From Setaria digitata (lineage: Eukaryota; Nematoda; Chromadorea; Rhabditida; Setariidae): DNA of 64,000 nucleotides. The position numbers were made by a program, and so were the translations under genes. The stretch lies in assembly GCA_003640385.1 (NCBI GenBank), contig RCAB01000022.1, forward strand, positions 275,824 to 339,823, read 5' to 3'. The notes beneath the pieces were generated by a model that did not search any database, had not been told where the DNA came from, and was given only the letters and a program-made list of their open reading frames with translations. Every line of letters begins with the position of its first letter. Position 1 is the stretch's first letter. Of the stretch, positions 26,882-41,000 are shown in pieces.

Positions 26882-29800
26882 TTACTCCCTTTTCTTCCTT
26901 TCAGAACCTTTCAAATTCCTTTTGTCCATCTCTTTTTGATCCCATTCCTCAACTTCCGGCAAATTAAGCGTATTCAGCTCTTCCAGTGGTATATTTTCAG
27001 ACGGTGTAACAAAGTAATCCTCAACAGTTTTGGCTGCGTTCATCAGAACTTCAGCTTTTGTCATCGGATCTTCCACAACATCCTCTCGTAATGGACATGG
27101 CACATCTTCAAGCAAGGTTTCAAGCGGTTTCACACCCTGAAAATGACATTTTCGAATATGAGTGTTCTAAGAAGAAGAAATTATGGTGTGACAAGCCGTT
27201 ACCGCTCAAAAAAAAAGGAAAAAAACCTGCAAACAGAAATAAGTTATTTGCTGTGGTAAATGTTAATACATAGTGAAATTGCGTTTATTTAGTACAGTAG
27301 GCATGACTGAAATTTCTCTGGAAAGTACTGTGCATATCGAAAATTTCGCTGAATATGTTCATTATATATTTCATTATATAAGTAGATATCTAAAAAGAAA
27401 AAACGATTAGACTGCTCCACATACAGGAGCAAATATATGATAACATATGGTCCCAACAAAATTTACCAGAATTATCTAGATTTCAGTACACTGCATTATG
27501 CCGGCGTTGTGTAACTGTATTCAAATCTAAAGGTATGCTCAATTTTTATCAAGCATGACAAAAATAACTCACTGTTGTGTCGACTAATTTCAACTGATTT
27601 GCAAATCGAACCGCCTGTTTCAAATTGAAAACTGCCTGTTCGTCACTGAATCGTACCAAGGAAAGTTTTTCCAGATGAGTGACAAGAGCTTTGTCAAATA
27701 GCGGCGGTTCCTCTACTTTGCTTTGATCAATCTGTAAGAAAACATTCTATTTAATGATAATGAAATTCACGAAATTACCATTACCGTTATTATCAAAAAG
27801 TTTTATCTAAATTACCAATGCATTATTTTGCATGTCTTTGATGTTGATGAAAAAATCTCTCAAAATTTTTGGGAATTAATGCCAGTCTCATCCAATTAGA
27901 TCACTTTTTTTCAAACACATCTGGAAACTTTATGCAAAGTTTGTTTATTTCATGTTCTCTACCTCTCAAAGACAATAATTCATTCCACGACCATTTGATT
28001 TCTCCATCAATTATAATTAATTACATTAGTTTAGATCTTTGGGCTCACGGTTTTCACATATAGATTTTCAGTACACTGGAAACGCACAATCCTTTCAATT
28101 ACATGTGAAAGCAGTAAAACAACTCCACTGGATCAAATGAAATTCAATATATCTAAACAATAGCATTTGAAATTGCTTTTTCATGCTTATGAAATGAATA
28201 TGTTAGTGAACAGCATAAAATGAAAGACACGAAATATCACGAAATTGGTTTCGAAAACTGACCGGGGAAGCTGTTGGTTTCGTAGGTATATAAATTTCGT
28301 CATCTCGTGAATTTGCTACACGTGATTTATTTCGTAATGTTCTTTCAGATTTGTACTGTTCAGAAAAGTCTAGCATTCTGAACCGTTGACGCAGCATTAA
28401 TCGGAAATGAATCATTTTGTTTGTTTGGTTTTTACTTCAGTAAAGCGATAAAGACTCTGTAAATCCTATAAATTATTTTGCCAATGACTTAATAGATTTA
28501 TATAAATTAAAGCGTACCAAAAGTACCAAGTCACTAACAGCTAAAAAAAAAGTAATACCACGGGAATCAGACTGACCAGCCTGCGAAATTACGACAACAG
28601 TCCTGCCTTCTTGGATAACCTCCGCAGTTTAAATCTACAGTTTCCAACACCTTCATTCTTAACGCATATTCTTCATTGGCAATTGGCCACTTTACCCACT
28701 GAACAAAACCTTAAAACATGACGCATCTGGTGGTGCACTTACAGCGTTCTGCTCAAGTATACTTGGCGGTCAATTCGCGTATTTGCGAGATGGAAATTGT
28801 CTGTAAAAAATATTTTATTTGACAGTGATATGAAACCCTACACACATGTTACACGAGATCGGAGAGGAATGTTAACAAGATCGAAGACAGAATATTTTTA
28901 ATTAAAACAATGCTCGCTATGCGATATTTTAATATGAAATAAGTTTTCAAGCCAACAAAAACGGTAAAGAACTGCAAGGAACTTATATAAGAATGCTTAA
29001 ACTCAGATCATTTTAAGAGGAAATAATTGCAAGAATTGGAAATAAAAAAAAGTGCATATGGAGGTAGAAATCAAGTAGTAACAACAGCACACAAGCATAG
29101 AATGGGCAGAAATGAAAATTAATATCCATAATACAGCAGTTTTGAAATTGCTAGATATTTAGCAGTATTCTTTGGATTTAAAGAAGTACCAATAACTGTT
29201 TCTACCAACTCTTCAGATATAGCTGGTGCCCTAAATAACTGAAGATTTCCAACACTCACAAAGTAATAAAAGCATAAAACATAGAAACTGCAACACATGA
29301 TGCTCTAAATCGAAAATTTACATGAACTATTGTGTTAAATTATGAGTTCCGATTTTGAAATGCACGACGTCTCTTCGTAATATTCATTGCTGAATCATTA
29401 CGCTTTCCATCAGCTGCACCAACGCAATCACTACCGTTCTAAAAAGGCTTAACAGAGCAAAATTTCCAGACTGAGAAAAATGTTAATGCATAAAAAAACA
29501 TTTAATAATCGCAGCAGTGTGATTAGAGAGAATTTCGCTCTCAAAACTAATACGGAGTCGACAACTTTCTGAGGGAAAAACAAAACTTACTTCGGGTGTC
29601 TCAACAATATCGTCTAAATCACTTTTTAATGTCTGTTTAAGAGCTCGTGGTGAGAGAACCGCGAAAGATGTTTCCAGAATCGAATCACGTGGCTAAAAGT
29701 AGTAATGAACAGCAAGACATCAAGAGATCTGATCGCTATTAATTATAAGCGGTCCTTAATGGGGACTACAAATTTACAATAAGCGGTTCGTTCGTGAAAA

Positions 29801-32800
29801 CAACGGTAATTTCGTATAAAGACAATGAAATTACTGCAATACTCACTCGATATTGACTCAACCTTCGCGGTATCTCTTTTTCCATGCTTTTGTTAATCAG
29901 CTCATTAGCATCTGGAATTTCAACCGGTTCCGGAAGCGCCTCCCGCTTCATACGAATTGGAGTTTCGCCTTAAATTATCTTTTACCTTCAAAAAAGAAAA
30001 ACAAAACTAGCAGAGTACTGAGGATTATTTTCCACTTCATTATTGCGAAATTATTTCACAAGACCTCTTACATACAAATTCTACTCTGAAAAACATTCGG
30101 TTCACCAATTCAAGAGTCTCATTACGGAAGAGTAATATTAAATGAAAATTTTCTGAAATTCCTACAATATTATAAATTCAATTACCAGTTTTGAGTAGAC
30201 GAATAATATCCGTTTCAATAAGTTGTTTTGTTTGAGACTTTGCTTCATTTATTTCTTCAAGTAATGAAGATGAGATCTCTGCACTCTGCTCCATCTAAAC
30301 TTGAAATTAATATAAAATTATTCGGAAATTCTGAACAAATTTTACGAAAGAGATTTTTAAGACCGAAATGGATGAACAAAGGCACAAAATCTAATACCTG
30401 ACGTATCGCAACATTTTTGTTCCAGTTTTCCACTTCAATTAACTGCATAGACATAACTTCGCCTTGTTTCTCTAAATCTCTGTACAGCGCTTCCATCATC
30501 TTGTGTGTCTGCAACACGCTAATATCAGGATAAATCTTCAACGTTTACTAACGTGAATCAAAACTGTAGGAACACAGCAGATTTAAAGACATCCAGAAGA
30601 ACGCATATGAAACCCAAAATTATTGCCATTCTGATATAAACTTGACGGCAATTTTTTGAGACTACCGCAGTTTTCTTCACTGAAAAAGGTTTTAGCTGAT
30701 TCGTCATTTCAATAGGAATGTAAAAAAAAAAAACAGTAAAATACGTGGGTCAATGTAACAAAAACTTGACTGACTTCGCCAAATTGCTCTTCCTTGTTAA
30801 CGATTTCTTTTGAAAAATCTTGTCTCAATGTTTCCCAAGTAACTTTATTCGAAAGTGTCTCTTCGGTGGTAGCTTTCACGTATATTTTTTGTCTTTCACA
30901 TGCAGACTGCTGCTCGGTTTTTAATGATTCTAATTTCCTGCTCACTTGGCACGCTTCTTCTTTCGCTGTCTTAATGTATGTTTCTAGCACATCAGTGACC
31001 TAGTAAAAGCATGCAAATTGAGAAACGGAAGGAAAAACATCAAACAATGGGAATATTATTAATTATAAAAAATTTAGATCAACATGAATGACAATATAAT
31101 CCTCATATTGCAAAGTTTTTCAATTTCATGTAGCAATTTAAAGAGGTTTATGAATATTTCTAGAAAAATACAGAGAGATTAAAACAGCTCTACGATAATA
31201 GCATCAATAACAAAGACGTAAGCTTCTCTGTATAATTTACGATATTTTGTACACCTCAACGCCTTACCATGATAAATGATCTCCAACACCACAAAATTTA
31301 ACAGTTTAAATTCCACCAAAAAATTTTCTGTTTATTCTTGTAATCTATTATACTAAATTATTAGTTAAAAAAATTCTCTGAGTCTTATAACTTACCTTTT
31401 GTTTCATTTCTTCTGCAAGTGAAATAGTATGAGTGGTAAATGTGCTGGATACTCCATAGAAGTTTTCTCCCAAATGTTCGTAATCTTTCACCTGAAATCA
31501 TTTTTACAATATATTAAAACTATGCAGCTATGATAACAACCTCTTGCAAGCCTGCTGCAATACTAATCTCAGGGATGCTTAACATTTCTTGATTTATAGA
31601 ATGTTTTCAATACATATAAGTTCAAATGTGAAAATTCTTAATATTTCAATTCTGAATATCACTCACATGACTCATTACAAAATCCGAAAATCTGTTGTGC
31701 TGTTCGAATAATTTTTCCTGGTAATTTTGTGCATCATTAATGAATACAAAGATTTTCTTCAAAAAACTGAAAACTGAGACATCCATATCATCCTAAATAG
31801 AACATTTTAAATTTGGAACGAAATAATGAAATACAGATAAAATAAATTCTGAAGTACCTCCATATTTTCCAAACAACCTGAATGTGAAAACAAATATACC
31901 GCGTTATTAGTAAAGACTTTCAACTGAGAACGGAGTGAATCTATATAACTGCGAAATGCATGCATATCTTTCTCTGCATCCAACTTCGTCTGTTCTGAAA
32001 CTATTTTTTTTTAAATGCTCATTCAAAATCAAATAGTCCACTTCAGACCGAATTAGATTAATACAATATATTATGTTAAAATTACAAATAAAAAATCAAA
32101 TTTAAAAGCTTATTTGTTTAGGAGAGAAAAACAATACGATAAGAAACTAATGCACCCTAAAATACAGATCACAAAATTAAACAAAAAATACAGGCCAGGA
32201 CGACGTTTACCATCTGAAAATACAATTTACTGGACACCACTAATGGACATAACGTCACTTTACATATGGTTATGAATGGCTGTAAATTCTACAGCTAAAA
32301 AAGCTTACCACAACACTGAATTATTTTCTTTAGCTCCGTTTGTAGTATACTATCCCAATATTTAATATCTTTCTTCAGCTTATCATTACTTTGTGCACTG
32401 TTTGTTGCAAACTGCGTATACAGCTTTTCATTTTTGCTTGCCGCGTCACGGAAAAGATCAATTTTATCATGTGTTTTATCTAACTCCCAAGTCAATTGTG
32501 AGCAGTTTTGACGAATCTGGAAGTAATAAGAGTTCAAAATTTAGGTTTGTTCTATGTTTCGGAACCAGAAGAGCCATTTTTACAGATTAAGACTTTTAAA
32601 TTACTAATAATAACCTGTCTATTTTCGTCTTGGCTTTGATTCGCTAATTTCTGCAGCCTGCTCAAGGCGGACTGGTGAATCGACAAATTTGACTTGGACT
32701 CCGCTAATTCCTTAAAATTTGCTTTCAACGAAGTTAACTTCCTAACGAAAATTTGATAATAAAGAATGGGTTAAATCTGATTTTTTCTGAATAACAACAA

Positions 32801-35800
32801 ATCTTTTTCGCATAAAGTACTTACCAAATTCAAATGAGCGTTCTCGTTACATCGTTCTTTATACCTCTCTTCCATATGTTTATAACGTTCGTAAAGACGA
32901 CCATAATGTTGGCCCATCAATTCTGCATCCTGCATAAGCTAAAAAAACCAAAAAGAAGTAAACTAATGTTTAAGCATGCAACACTGAACGCACAACAAAT
33001 GTTCAACTTGAAAAAGTATCAATTTCCGAAAGCCGTTATAAAACATGATGATACATAGCCCCATGCATGCAACTCTAGATGAAGTACTGAATAGAGCAAA
33101 TCATTTACCACAGTTAAAAAAGCATCTACTAACGATTCCTATAAGAAAAAAAAAAAAAAAAAGAAAAAACGGACGGATAAAAAACTTGCCAACTGGATGC
33201 GTTCAAGCACTGATTGCAACTCATCAGTGAGCGCCTCTATCTGCTGACTTTGTTGTGCAAGTTGGGCATTCATATCACTGCAAATATCACTCCAAATATC
33301 ACTGCATACAGATATTAACTTTTCACACAGTAGTTAGCAGAATATGTTGCAAAGCAATTAAACCAAACTAATGTTCAATAAAGATAATGTTAAGACGCAA
33401 AAGTCAAGCTAACTCATAATTCTGACGGTCAACAAAGAAGCCAGTTTTGTCACGTGCAGCTTGCAAATCGCGCATCAAGCGATTCATTTCATCATTATAA
33501 GCCTGAAAAAGAAACGCAAAGAAAATAAATCCGAATTTCATACTCAGTCCGCATAAGAATACCTTGAGTAAAGCACGATGCGTTAATTTCTGATTAATTT
33601 CAGGCTGATTCTTGATATTCTTTGCAGTTGAGGCATATTCCAACGTGCTAATCGACTCCTACAAAGAAGAGTGAGAAGTTAGACTGAAACACAGTCTGAG
33701 GAAACTTTTTTATACGCCTATAACACGAAATGGAGTAAATAGTTACTTATTTTATTGTATTGAGAATTAACACCAACAATTCTTCTGAAAATTTACTTCA
33801 ATATTGGTAGAGGCAGGTGATAATGTTGCTACAATGGTAGTAATAGTCTTTCCACCCAGTGAATCTTGCAAAATTCTGGTGAGTTTGCTCTCTCTGAAAC
33901 AAATAATTATTGCGCTTATACAACTTCTGATTTTCTTTTTTTTTTTTTTTTCTTTCTTCTTTAAATAACAACTGTGTGGCGTTCTATCTGTTACCGTGAG
34001 TACAGAGGGATGTACTGATGGAGATAATAAGGACACAAATTCAAAACTTCTTGCTAATAATGAAGACTATGAGTTCTCACGCATTCGATAATAAATATAA
34101 AGTTACAGGAATGCTTTCTCTGAGCACATCAATTCAGATTGTTCGTTCAAGCAACAGGAAATAAAAAACCAATGAAGAACTTCAATTCGCATGTACGAGT
34201 CAGGAAATTCTAAACATTTTATTAAAAGGACTTCGGAAAATAAAAACAAGAAAATCGAAACCTGTATGGAACGTGACCTGCTCCTGAAGTTAAAGCCATA
34301 ATAACTCGACCCAAAGTCAACAGTGACTGGTTGATATTTCCTACAGAAATCAAGAGAATGAAAAATTAATCAAGGAAAAACTTCTGTGAGGTCAGGAATT
34401 TGGGAATTTAAAAAGTAAGTGAAAATACCATTTCAAAAAAAAAAAAATGACTGAATATAGGACGCCAACCTGCTTCCCGAGCTCTTTTATCTATAGAACC
34501 AGAACGACCAATATTTTCTGAACCAGCCAGATCAATCAGACTTAATTTTCCCTGTTTAATAACTTCTTCGCCACTTACAGTATTTTCTCGGATCACGACA
34601 GTTATTGTGAAAACTGTGTGAGAACGGCTAAAAATAAACAGTGGAAGGAAGACGCCATTTCAGGGACTTTAGATTTTTAGAAACTCTATAATAGTAACCT
34701 TGAATTCAGATTCATTTGAGTAGCGGCAGTTCTCCGTTTTTCTGCACCTCTTTTCAGCAGTTCTCGAACTTCAAGGCGATCAGACACTGGTACCTCTTCC
34801 AAGCCACTAATGATTACAGAACCCTAAACTTTTTCGGTAAAAATCAGCTTCTGCAGTTATAGCTAACAAAGTCTACGTAATAAAAAAAAAGTTACAAGAT
34901 CTGCTACCTTTCGTACAGAATCCTCAAACAGTCGCAATCTTGCATGACCCAGTTCAGCACTTCCAAGCAAGTCGTACAGTTCTTCATTGTATAACTCAAC
35001 ATATGATACACGAACTGAGAACTCTTCTGCATCCTGCAGTTTCTAGGATTACTTAGTTTGATTTATAAGAATTCTTCGGACTTCTCTACTAGCTCAACAC
35101 TGGATCAGTAGTAAATGGATACACACCACATGTATTAAAATCTAAAATTAACTTGACTCGACCTATGTAAACTGTTATTAAATGATTTGAGAATCTGGAA
35201 CCAAGATACCTTGATAATTTTCTGCATTCAGCAAATAAATGAGCTGTGTTTGCAGATTTTATGAAGGATTCCATGTTTGCAATGAAGATAATTAAAATTA
35301 ATAAGCAGTACCTGATTTTCCAACTCAGCAAAAATATGTTGCAAAGCACGTGGTACTATACCGACCGAAGAATCCTCGCTCCATCCATGATCATAAACTG
35401 AACAGCCTTGCTCACCTTCCATTGTGAAAGTTTTTCCAGTACTTGTTTGCCCGTAACTGGAAATAAGTCATATTTAAAATCTGCCCAATATACCTGGGAG
35501 AAGATATAAATGCAATACGTCAAACAAGGATAACTGCCGCATGCTTACGCAAATAAAGTACAGTTGTAGCCAGCAAGAACATTCTTAACCAACGGTTCAA
35601 CCAAATCGAAATATATGTCAAGTTGTTTTGAATACTTTTCGTACACCTGAATTTAGAAATATTTAACGTAATAGTGAAATAATCAGTAGCAAGAACCGAA
35701 ATTTCACTTATAATTCTGGAAGTAAATTTGATATCGCAAATAATGAAAACGGAATCCCATGAGTTTCATTGACAGCAGTTTAACGATTTATTTAACTCAG

Positions 35801-36341
35801 TCTGCCATCTTCATTTCGCACCATTATAACAAATATCTTGAGACAAAACAAGTCTGTTCATTGGCAAGATAACAGACCGAAAAGCAAGAAATGAAACTAC
35901 GACCATTTCCTATTCAAATCCCGATTCAAATAATAATACGCCGATTGGTACTTTGCGGTTGGTAGATAGAGGAAGGGATTCATTATAATCGTAATGATAA
36001 AATGCAAACCTTATCAAATGGTCCAAATTCCTTCGTTACTCCACGGTCAATCACTGTGATAGTTCTTTTGCGAGTATTTGCAGTCACTGCGCAACGAGCC
36101 CTCTCAGCGACCTCGTTACCATTCATCGGCCTGAACTGGGTGTTTTATTTTGTAATTAACTTAAAAGATTTTCATATAAGATTTTCATATAAGTACTACA
36201 CCTCATTTTACACGCTTGCAAATTGTTTTAATTCCACATGAATAATCGCAATGAAGATAATTTGATAATAAATAGTTACCTTATCCGAACAGCAACACGG
36301 ACGTTTTTTCCAGTTTTAACATTTTTATCATTATTCGACAT
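26882..36341 (-). CDS. bmk-1: Kinesin-5 (BimC/Eg5/BMK-1) mitotic motor, complete, 26 coding exons
   Basis: Plus-end-directed homotetrameric motor that slides antiparallel spindle microtubules; 1090 aa, against 1056 for human KIF11. Exons: 36341-36280, 36130-36010, 35646-35549, 35456-35312, 35033-34908, 34823-34699, 34627-34470, 34340-34262, 33893-33797, 33658-33563, 33502-33414, 33277-33190, 32938-32825, 32737-32615, 32516-32309, 31994-31858, 31792-31667, 31491-31396, 30999-30766, 30508-30398, 30294-30186, 29968-29847, 29692-29591, 28355-28263, 27731-27573, 27136-26882. Seen: P-loop GQTSTGKT (residues 96-103), long kinesin-5 loop L5 with Trp119, switch I SSRSH (about 225-229), switch II DLAGSEN (258-264), then [13 protein letters not shown] and the neck. 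Coiled coil runs from about 370 to 840. A BimC-box motif [15 protein letters not shown] at about 848-862 carries a Thr-Pro Cdk-type site (Thr850). Lower-certainty parts: the exon 12 donor is read as GC, and the starts of exons 14 and 24 are chosen by phase. Confidence 0.93.
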
Positions 36342-38031
36342 TTTCACTAAAATCAAGGCAATTTAATGCTGAAAAATATGTAACCAATACGTTCAAACAA
36401 CACAAATTTACAAAATATATCCGAAACCGCTTTTTTTCCTCATTACTGATTTCGATGATAATGTTTGATCAAAAGATCACTTTAGTCTCTCATATAAAAA
36501 AAAAAAAAACCGGTCGAGAAATTTTTTTCAAATGGAATTATGACCAGAAAATTCCCACAAATTTGGGAACTTAAGTGTCTAAAATACATTACCAAGTTTG
36601 AGCACTCCTTGACCGTGGATTATAAAACTAGGAGGGCAAGATACAGCCAATGATCGAAACATCAGCAACAAAACAAAAATGATATGAAACAATGATTTTT
36701 CTGTTCCGCCACTTGATATTTTTCCGGACTTCTGCATTGCCCTTTTGAGTAGCTTATTGCTACCCTAATGACAATGACATGAACAATGTGGCATTTAATT
36801 TGACGGGATTAAACGGAAAATACCGGATGACTTCTAAACTTTAAATTCCAGTAGACAGTGTTTTGCCTTGTGCTCAAACCGATGCTGTGGTCGCGCGTTA
36901 GTGCTTTTTTCTGGCTGAATACCGAACTGACACATAAATCATGCATGTATCTAGAGGAAACACGTCTACACGTACGTGTATCTCCGTCACGGCGACCCAC
37001 CTTGCCATGATTGAGAATTCGATGCATTGCAATTCGTCCTGTCCGTTATTTTAGTTCAGCACACCTTTCTACGAAAAATTAATATCGAAGAATGCATTAT
37101 ACTTTGAAATGAGCAGCTTTTAAATGGGTAAATTTTAACAATCGTACCATTTCATCTGACACGCGATGGAGGTCAGATGAAGGCAAAAGCAATGTTTCTG
37201 TTAGAGACGTCCGCTTGAGCACTTTCTTCGAAAGTTCCACAACTTAGAAGTGAAGCACAAGCTATCTCTGGGAAAAATGTCTGCACGTAATGTATACCCA
37301 CTAATCCTCAAAACAACTGTATCAAGGTACCTCTTGCACTGCCACCACATAGGAATACTTCCAAAATTGTATTCAAATTCTTCCGCCAAAAGTTCCATTG
37401 TACTGTTTTGAAATTTTGAATCCCTCGACTAAATGTCAGAGGAAGGGGATGATGTGTACATCGAAGCTATTACAAGATAACGGGAATTAAAGTCTGTGAC
37501 TTGCTGTTTACTAGTGATTTTATAATGACATCGATTTTTTTTTGTAATAATGGGATAAAGTAATACTGGATATCAATAATCATTCGGTTGGAAGGACATC
37601 TCTGCTAATATCAGAAGTTTCTTTATTCTAATCTGTTCGTTGTTTCACTTTGCATTTCACTGTAGAGACTTTTCTCATTAGTTCAGTTCATCTCTATCCT
37701 CATTAGTCATTTCCTTTATAACATGATCCCCTGTCACAGGTGGGTGATTAGACGTAGATGGTTTCAGGCATGGAGTAAAACGAAACAGTTAGCCATTTTC
37801 AGATTTATCTGCCATTCTGTTTATTCCTTTCTGTTTTATGACTATTTATAATTTTACGTGTCACGTAATAGCAGAGACAAACATTAGTACTACTTACCAA
37901 TAAGACTGTTTTTTTTTTTTTGTACATGAGACGTGACATAATGATTATGGTCTAGAGACTTTTTTTTTTTTGTTTGAACTAAGCTAGTTTTTAAGTACTA
38001 GGCAGCATCTGGAAGCTTTTTTACAGGTTTC
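36342..38031. other. Shared 5' region of divergent kinesin-5 and SMSr genes
   Basis: A 1.7-kb gap between two gene starts pointing away from each other. It contains poly-T runs near 37910 and 37962, and a pyrimidine-AG acceptor just before 38032 that could serve trans- or cis-splicing. A minus-strand ATG open frame at 37398-37331 ends at a good GT donor in the same phase as kinesin exon 1, but I do not call it. No core promoter motif is convincing. Confidence 0.5.
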
Positions 38032-41000
38032 ATGCTTCTTCATCCAGTAGTGATGGCCGATTTCGACGTATTATGTGGTAATGACAGTCATTGGACGAAA
38101 GGTACGACCAGAAATAAATGTGACGACAAAGGCAGCAATTATCATTCCAGTGCTATAACTGCACCAGAAGAATGGAATTATGCTGATGTTGCTATATGGC
38201 TTTGTGAACAGGGCTTCGAAAAATATGCTGATATTATTGCTTATAGGCACAAAGTATTCATGTTTGCTAATAACTTATAATATTTGCCAAACGTACGCGT
38301 GATAAATTCGAACAAAATTATGCGGACTTATTTTTCGTTTTAATTCTTTATATACCCTGTCATCTATAAGAAAGTAGTAGAGGAATGCTCTTCGTGTTCA
38401 CTTAATTTTTGAATACATTTCAGATCGATGGTCGTACATTGCTTATGCTAACTGAAGTCGACTTACGAGAGAAACCGTTAAAATTGAATTGCCTTGGGGA
38501 TATTAAGCGTATTGCTTTCGCCATTTCACAGTTAAAGGCCAGCTTGACGTCCTTAGGAGTTAGTTTTTACAAAATGTTCTAGCAATATTTCAGATTGAAT
38601 TGATGAAACTTTTTCACTCTGGTGAAATTAATGTATATCTTCGAATGTATATTTACCATTATGGTCAAAACACTCAGAACAATATAAATTCGGGTGTAAT
38701 CGAAGTATACAAGATGCTGTAGATGCAGTGAGCAAAGAGTTACAATTATCTCTTCTTACGACTGCTTGAAGTTTTTCTAATGATCTCAGAATTTATTCAA
38801 AGCGTAGCCTGATCCTTTTTTTCTGAAATAAGTTACAAATGTTTACAATATTTTATGGATATACTGCTTTCCTTTTCTATTGATTCAGCAAGATTTATAT
38901 TTATTTATATAAGATATTCATTGAAGAAACTTTTGTTTTTCCAGTCAAATACACAAAACAGCGTCCAATTTTCATTTGGAAGCAATGAGAATCAAATGTC
39001 ACGTTCTGGAAATGACCCTGTACTAAGCGCTTCGAGTAATCTTCTCCTCTCTGTTGCATATAACAATGGAATGATTTCTGTTTCAGGCTCCGATCCAAAA
39101 GCTTTATCTAGAACGAAGTAAAGGTTGCTGTATTGTTGTACGAGATTTGTCTTACTAGGTCTTTGTATTCATTAAAATCCCGTTAATGGGAACATTTTCG
39201 AATAACCTGGTCTACATTTGTTTTTATGTCTAAGTACTTCAACTTATCACGCGTTCTTTATGTAAAGTTGAAATTGAGTTTTATGAGGAAACTACCTTGA
39301 ATTTCGGAAGTACTGCTAGTCAATTTTCAAATTTTTGATGTGTGTCTTCTTTTCTTCAGTAGAACAAAAGAACCTCTTTCGGGAAAGAGAGTCGTAAATT
39401 CCTCATGTGAAGGACGTTCAAAGCGAATGCATATTTTGAGCAAAGAAGATTTAATAAGACGGGTGTGTTATTTATAAATTGTAGTGGATAACATTCTTCA
39501 TATTTTCTGGTCAACTTTCTTTTTCAGAATAGAAGGTACACATTTCAAAAACTCAAAAGTCATCATTTTGATTGCCAACTAATTGGATAATTTATGAATG
39601 CATTTGAGATAATTTATGAATACATTTGAGCATATGCCATCTCAAAAGAATTTCAAACAACCGATTGCAGGTGGAAAGTCCCGATACAAAATTGAAGTCA
39701 TTTATAAAACTTACTATTGCTTTTTGTTACTGTACATCTTCTTTATTAATTACTGCTTTTGTCATGGCTCTTGTACACGACCGTGTACCAGGTGAGTTGC
39801 TTTTTACTATTAAAAATCCTTTTAAAAATTTCTAAGTATTCAAAGAAAACTTGAAAACTGTGCTAGTGCCTACATTTTGGATCGCTTAAATATGTTTTAA
39901 TTCTTAGTAGTGTAATAATCCTACTATTTTAGATATGAAGACATATCCACCTTTGCCGGATATTGTTCTTGACAATTTGCCACTGATACCATGGGCTTTT
40001 CAAGTTTGTGAAGGCATAGCAGTCTGTTTAGCATTATTATGGTTTACGATTTTGTTTTTCCATAAGCATCGGTATCTTTTAAAGAAATCAAAAATAATTA
40101 TTTGTTTTGAAGTTTGTATGGGAACGATAACTGTTGTCACGTTTGATTTTTTTTTGCATGAGGATCAGTTTTTATCGTACAATTTATTTTTCTTTTGGCA
40201 AAAACAATTTTATAAAACATCAGTGGCATATATCAATTCTTTTGTTATCTATTTGAAGTTCCAAGACATTGTAGTAAATTAATGTATGACAGTATTTTTG
40301 TAGTACGAGATGTTTACAGAACTGTTCTATTATTATTTTACTCTATTTTGTTATGCGTTCCAGAATTTGCTGCTTATCTAAAGTAGTAAAATAACATTAC
40401 AGAGTGATCCAGAGTATTTTTTTTTTTTTTTGGATACTTTGGATTTAAAAGTGTTTTGGTGCATTGTGGAAAGATATCAGCATGTCCATCTCATATCTGG
40501 TCACATGCTGTAGCGTATTTGCTCTAGAAATTGAACCCTTAAGTTTAACCGCAAAAAATTTGAACAAATATGCTAAATACTTCGTTTTTTTCAGAGTCGT
40601 CATAATGCGACGCATGTTCTCATTGGTTGGGACTGTTTTTCTATTACGATGCGTAACGATGCTAATTACATCATTGTCTGTTCCAGGACCACATTTGGAG
40701 TGCCGTGCCCAAGTATTTGTTTTGTTGATTCTGTATTGGAAAGGATCATTTGTTATTGATTCATTAAAGGAGACTTTATCTCTTCTTAGCACAGCTGGAT
40801 TATTTTTGCTGATATTGCAATTCCTTGCTACGATTCTTTGAAACTTGTTTACTTCACATGTTTTAAAAAGCATCATTTTTAATAACTGTCTAACACTGCA
40901 GAAAACATTACTGCTTGTAACGTATGAGTTACATTCATTAGCACACAGCAGTGGAGTTTTCCCCTGTGCTAAATGTTCTTATGATTATTCAAAGTATTGT

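Noticed and set aside
40445..40876. 143-codon minus-strand open frame
   Set aside because: It is antisense to exon 7 and flanking introns of the sphingomyelin-synthase-related gene, and shows no family motif.
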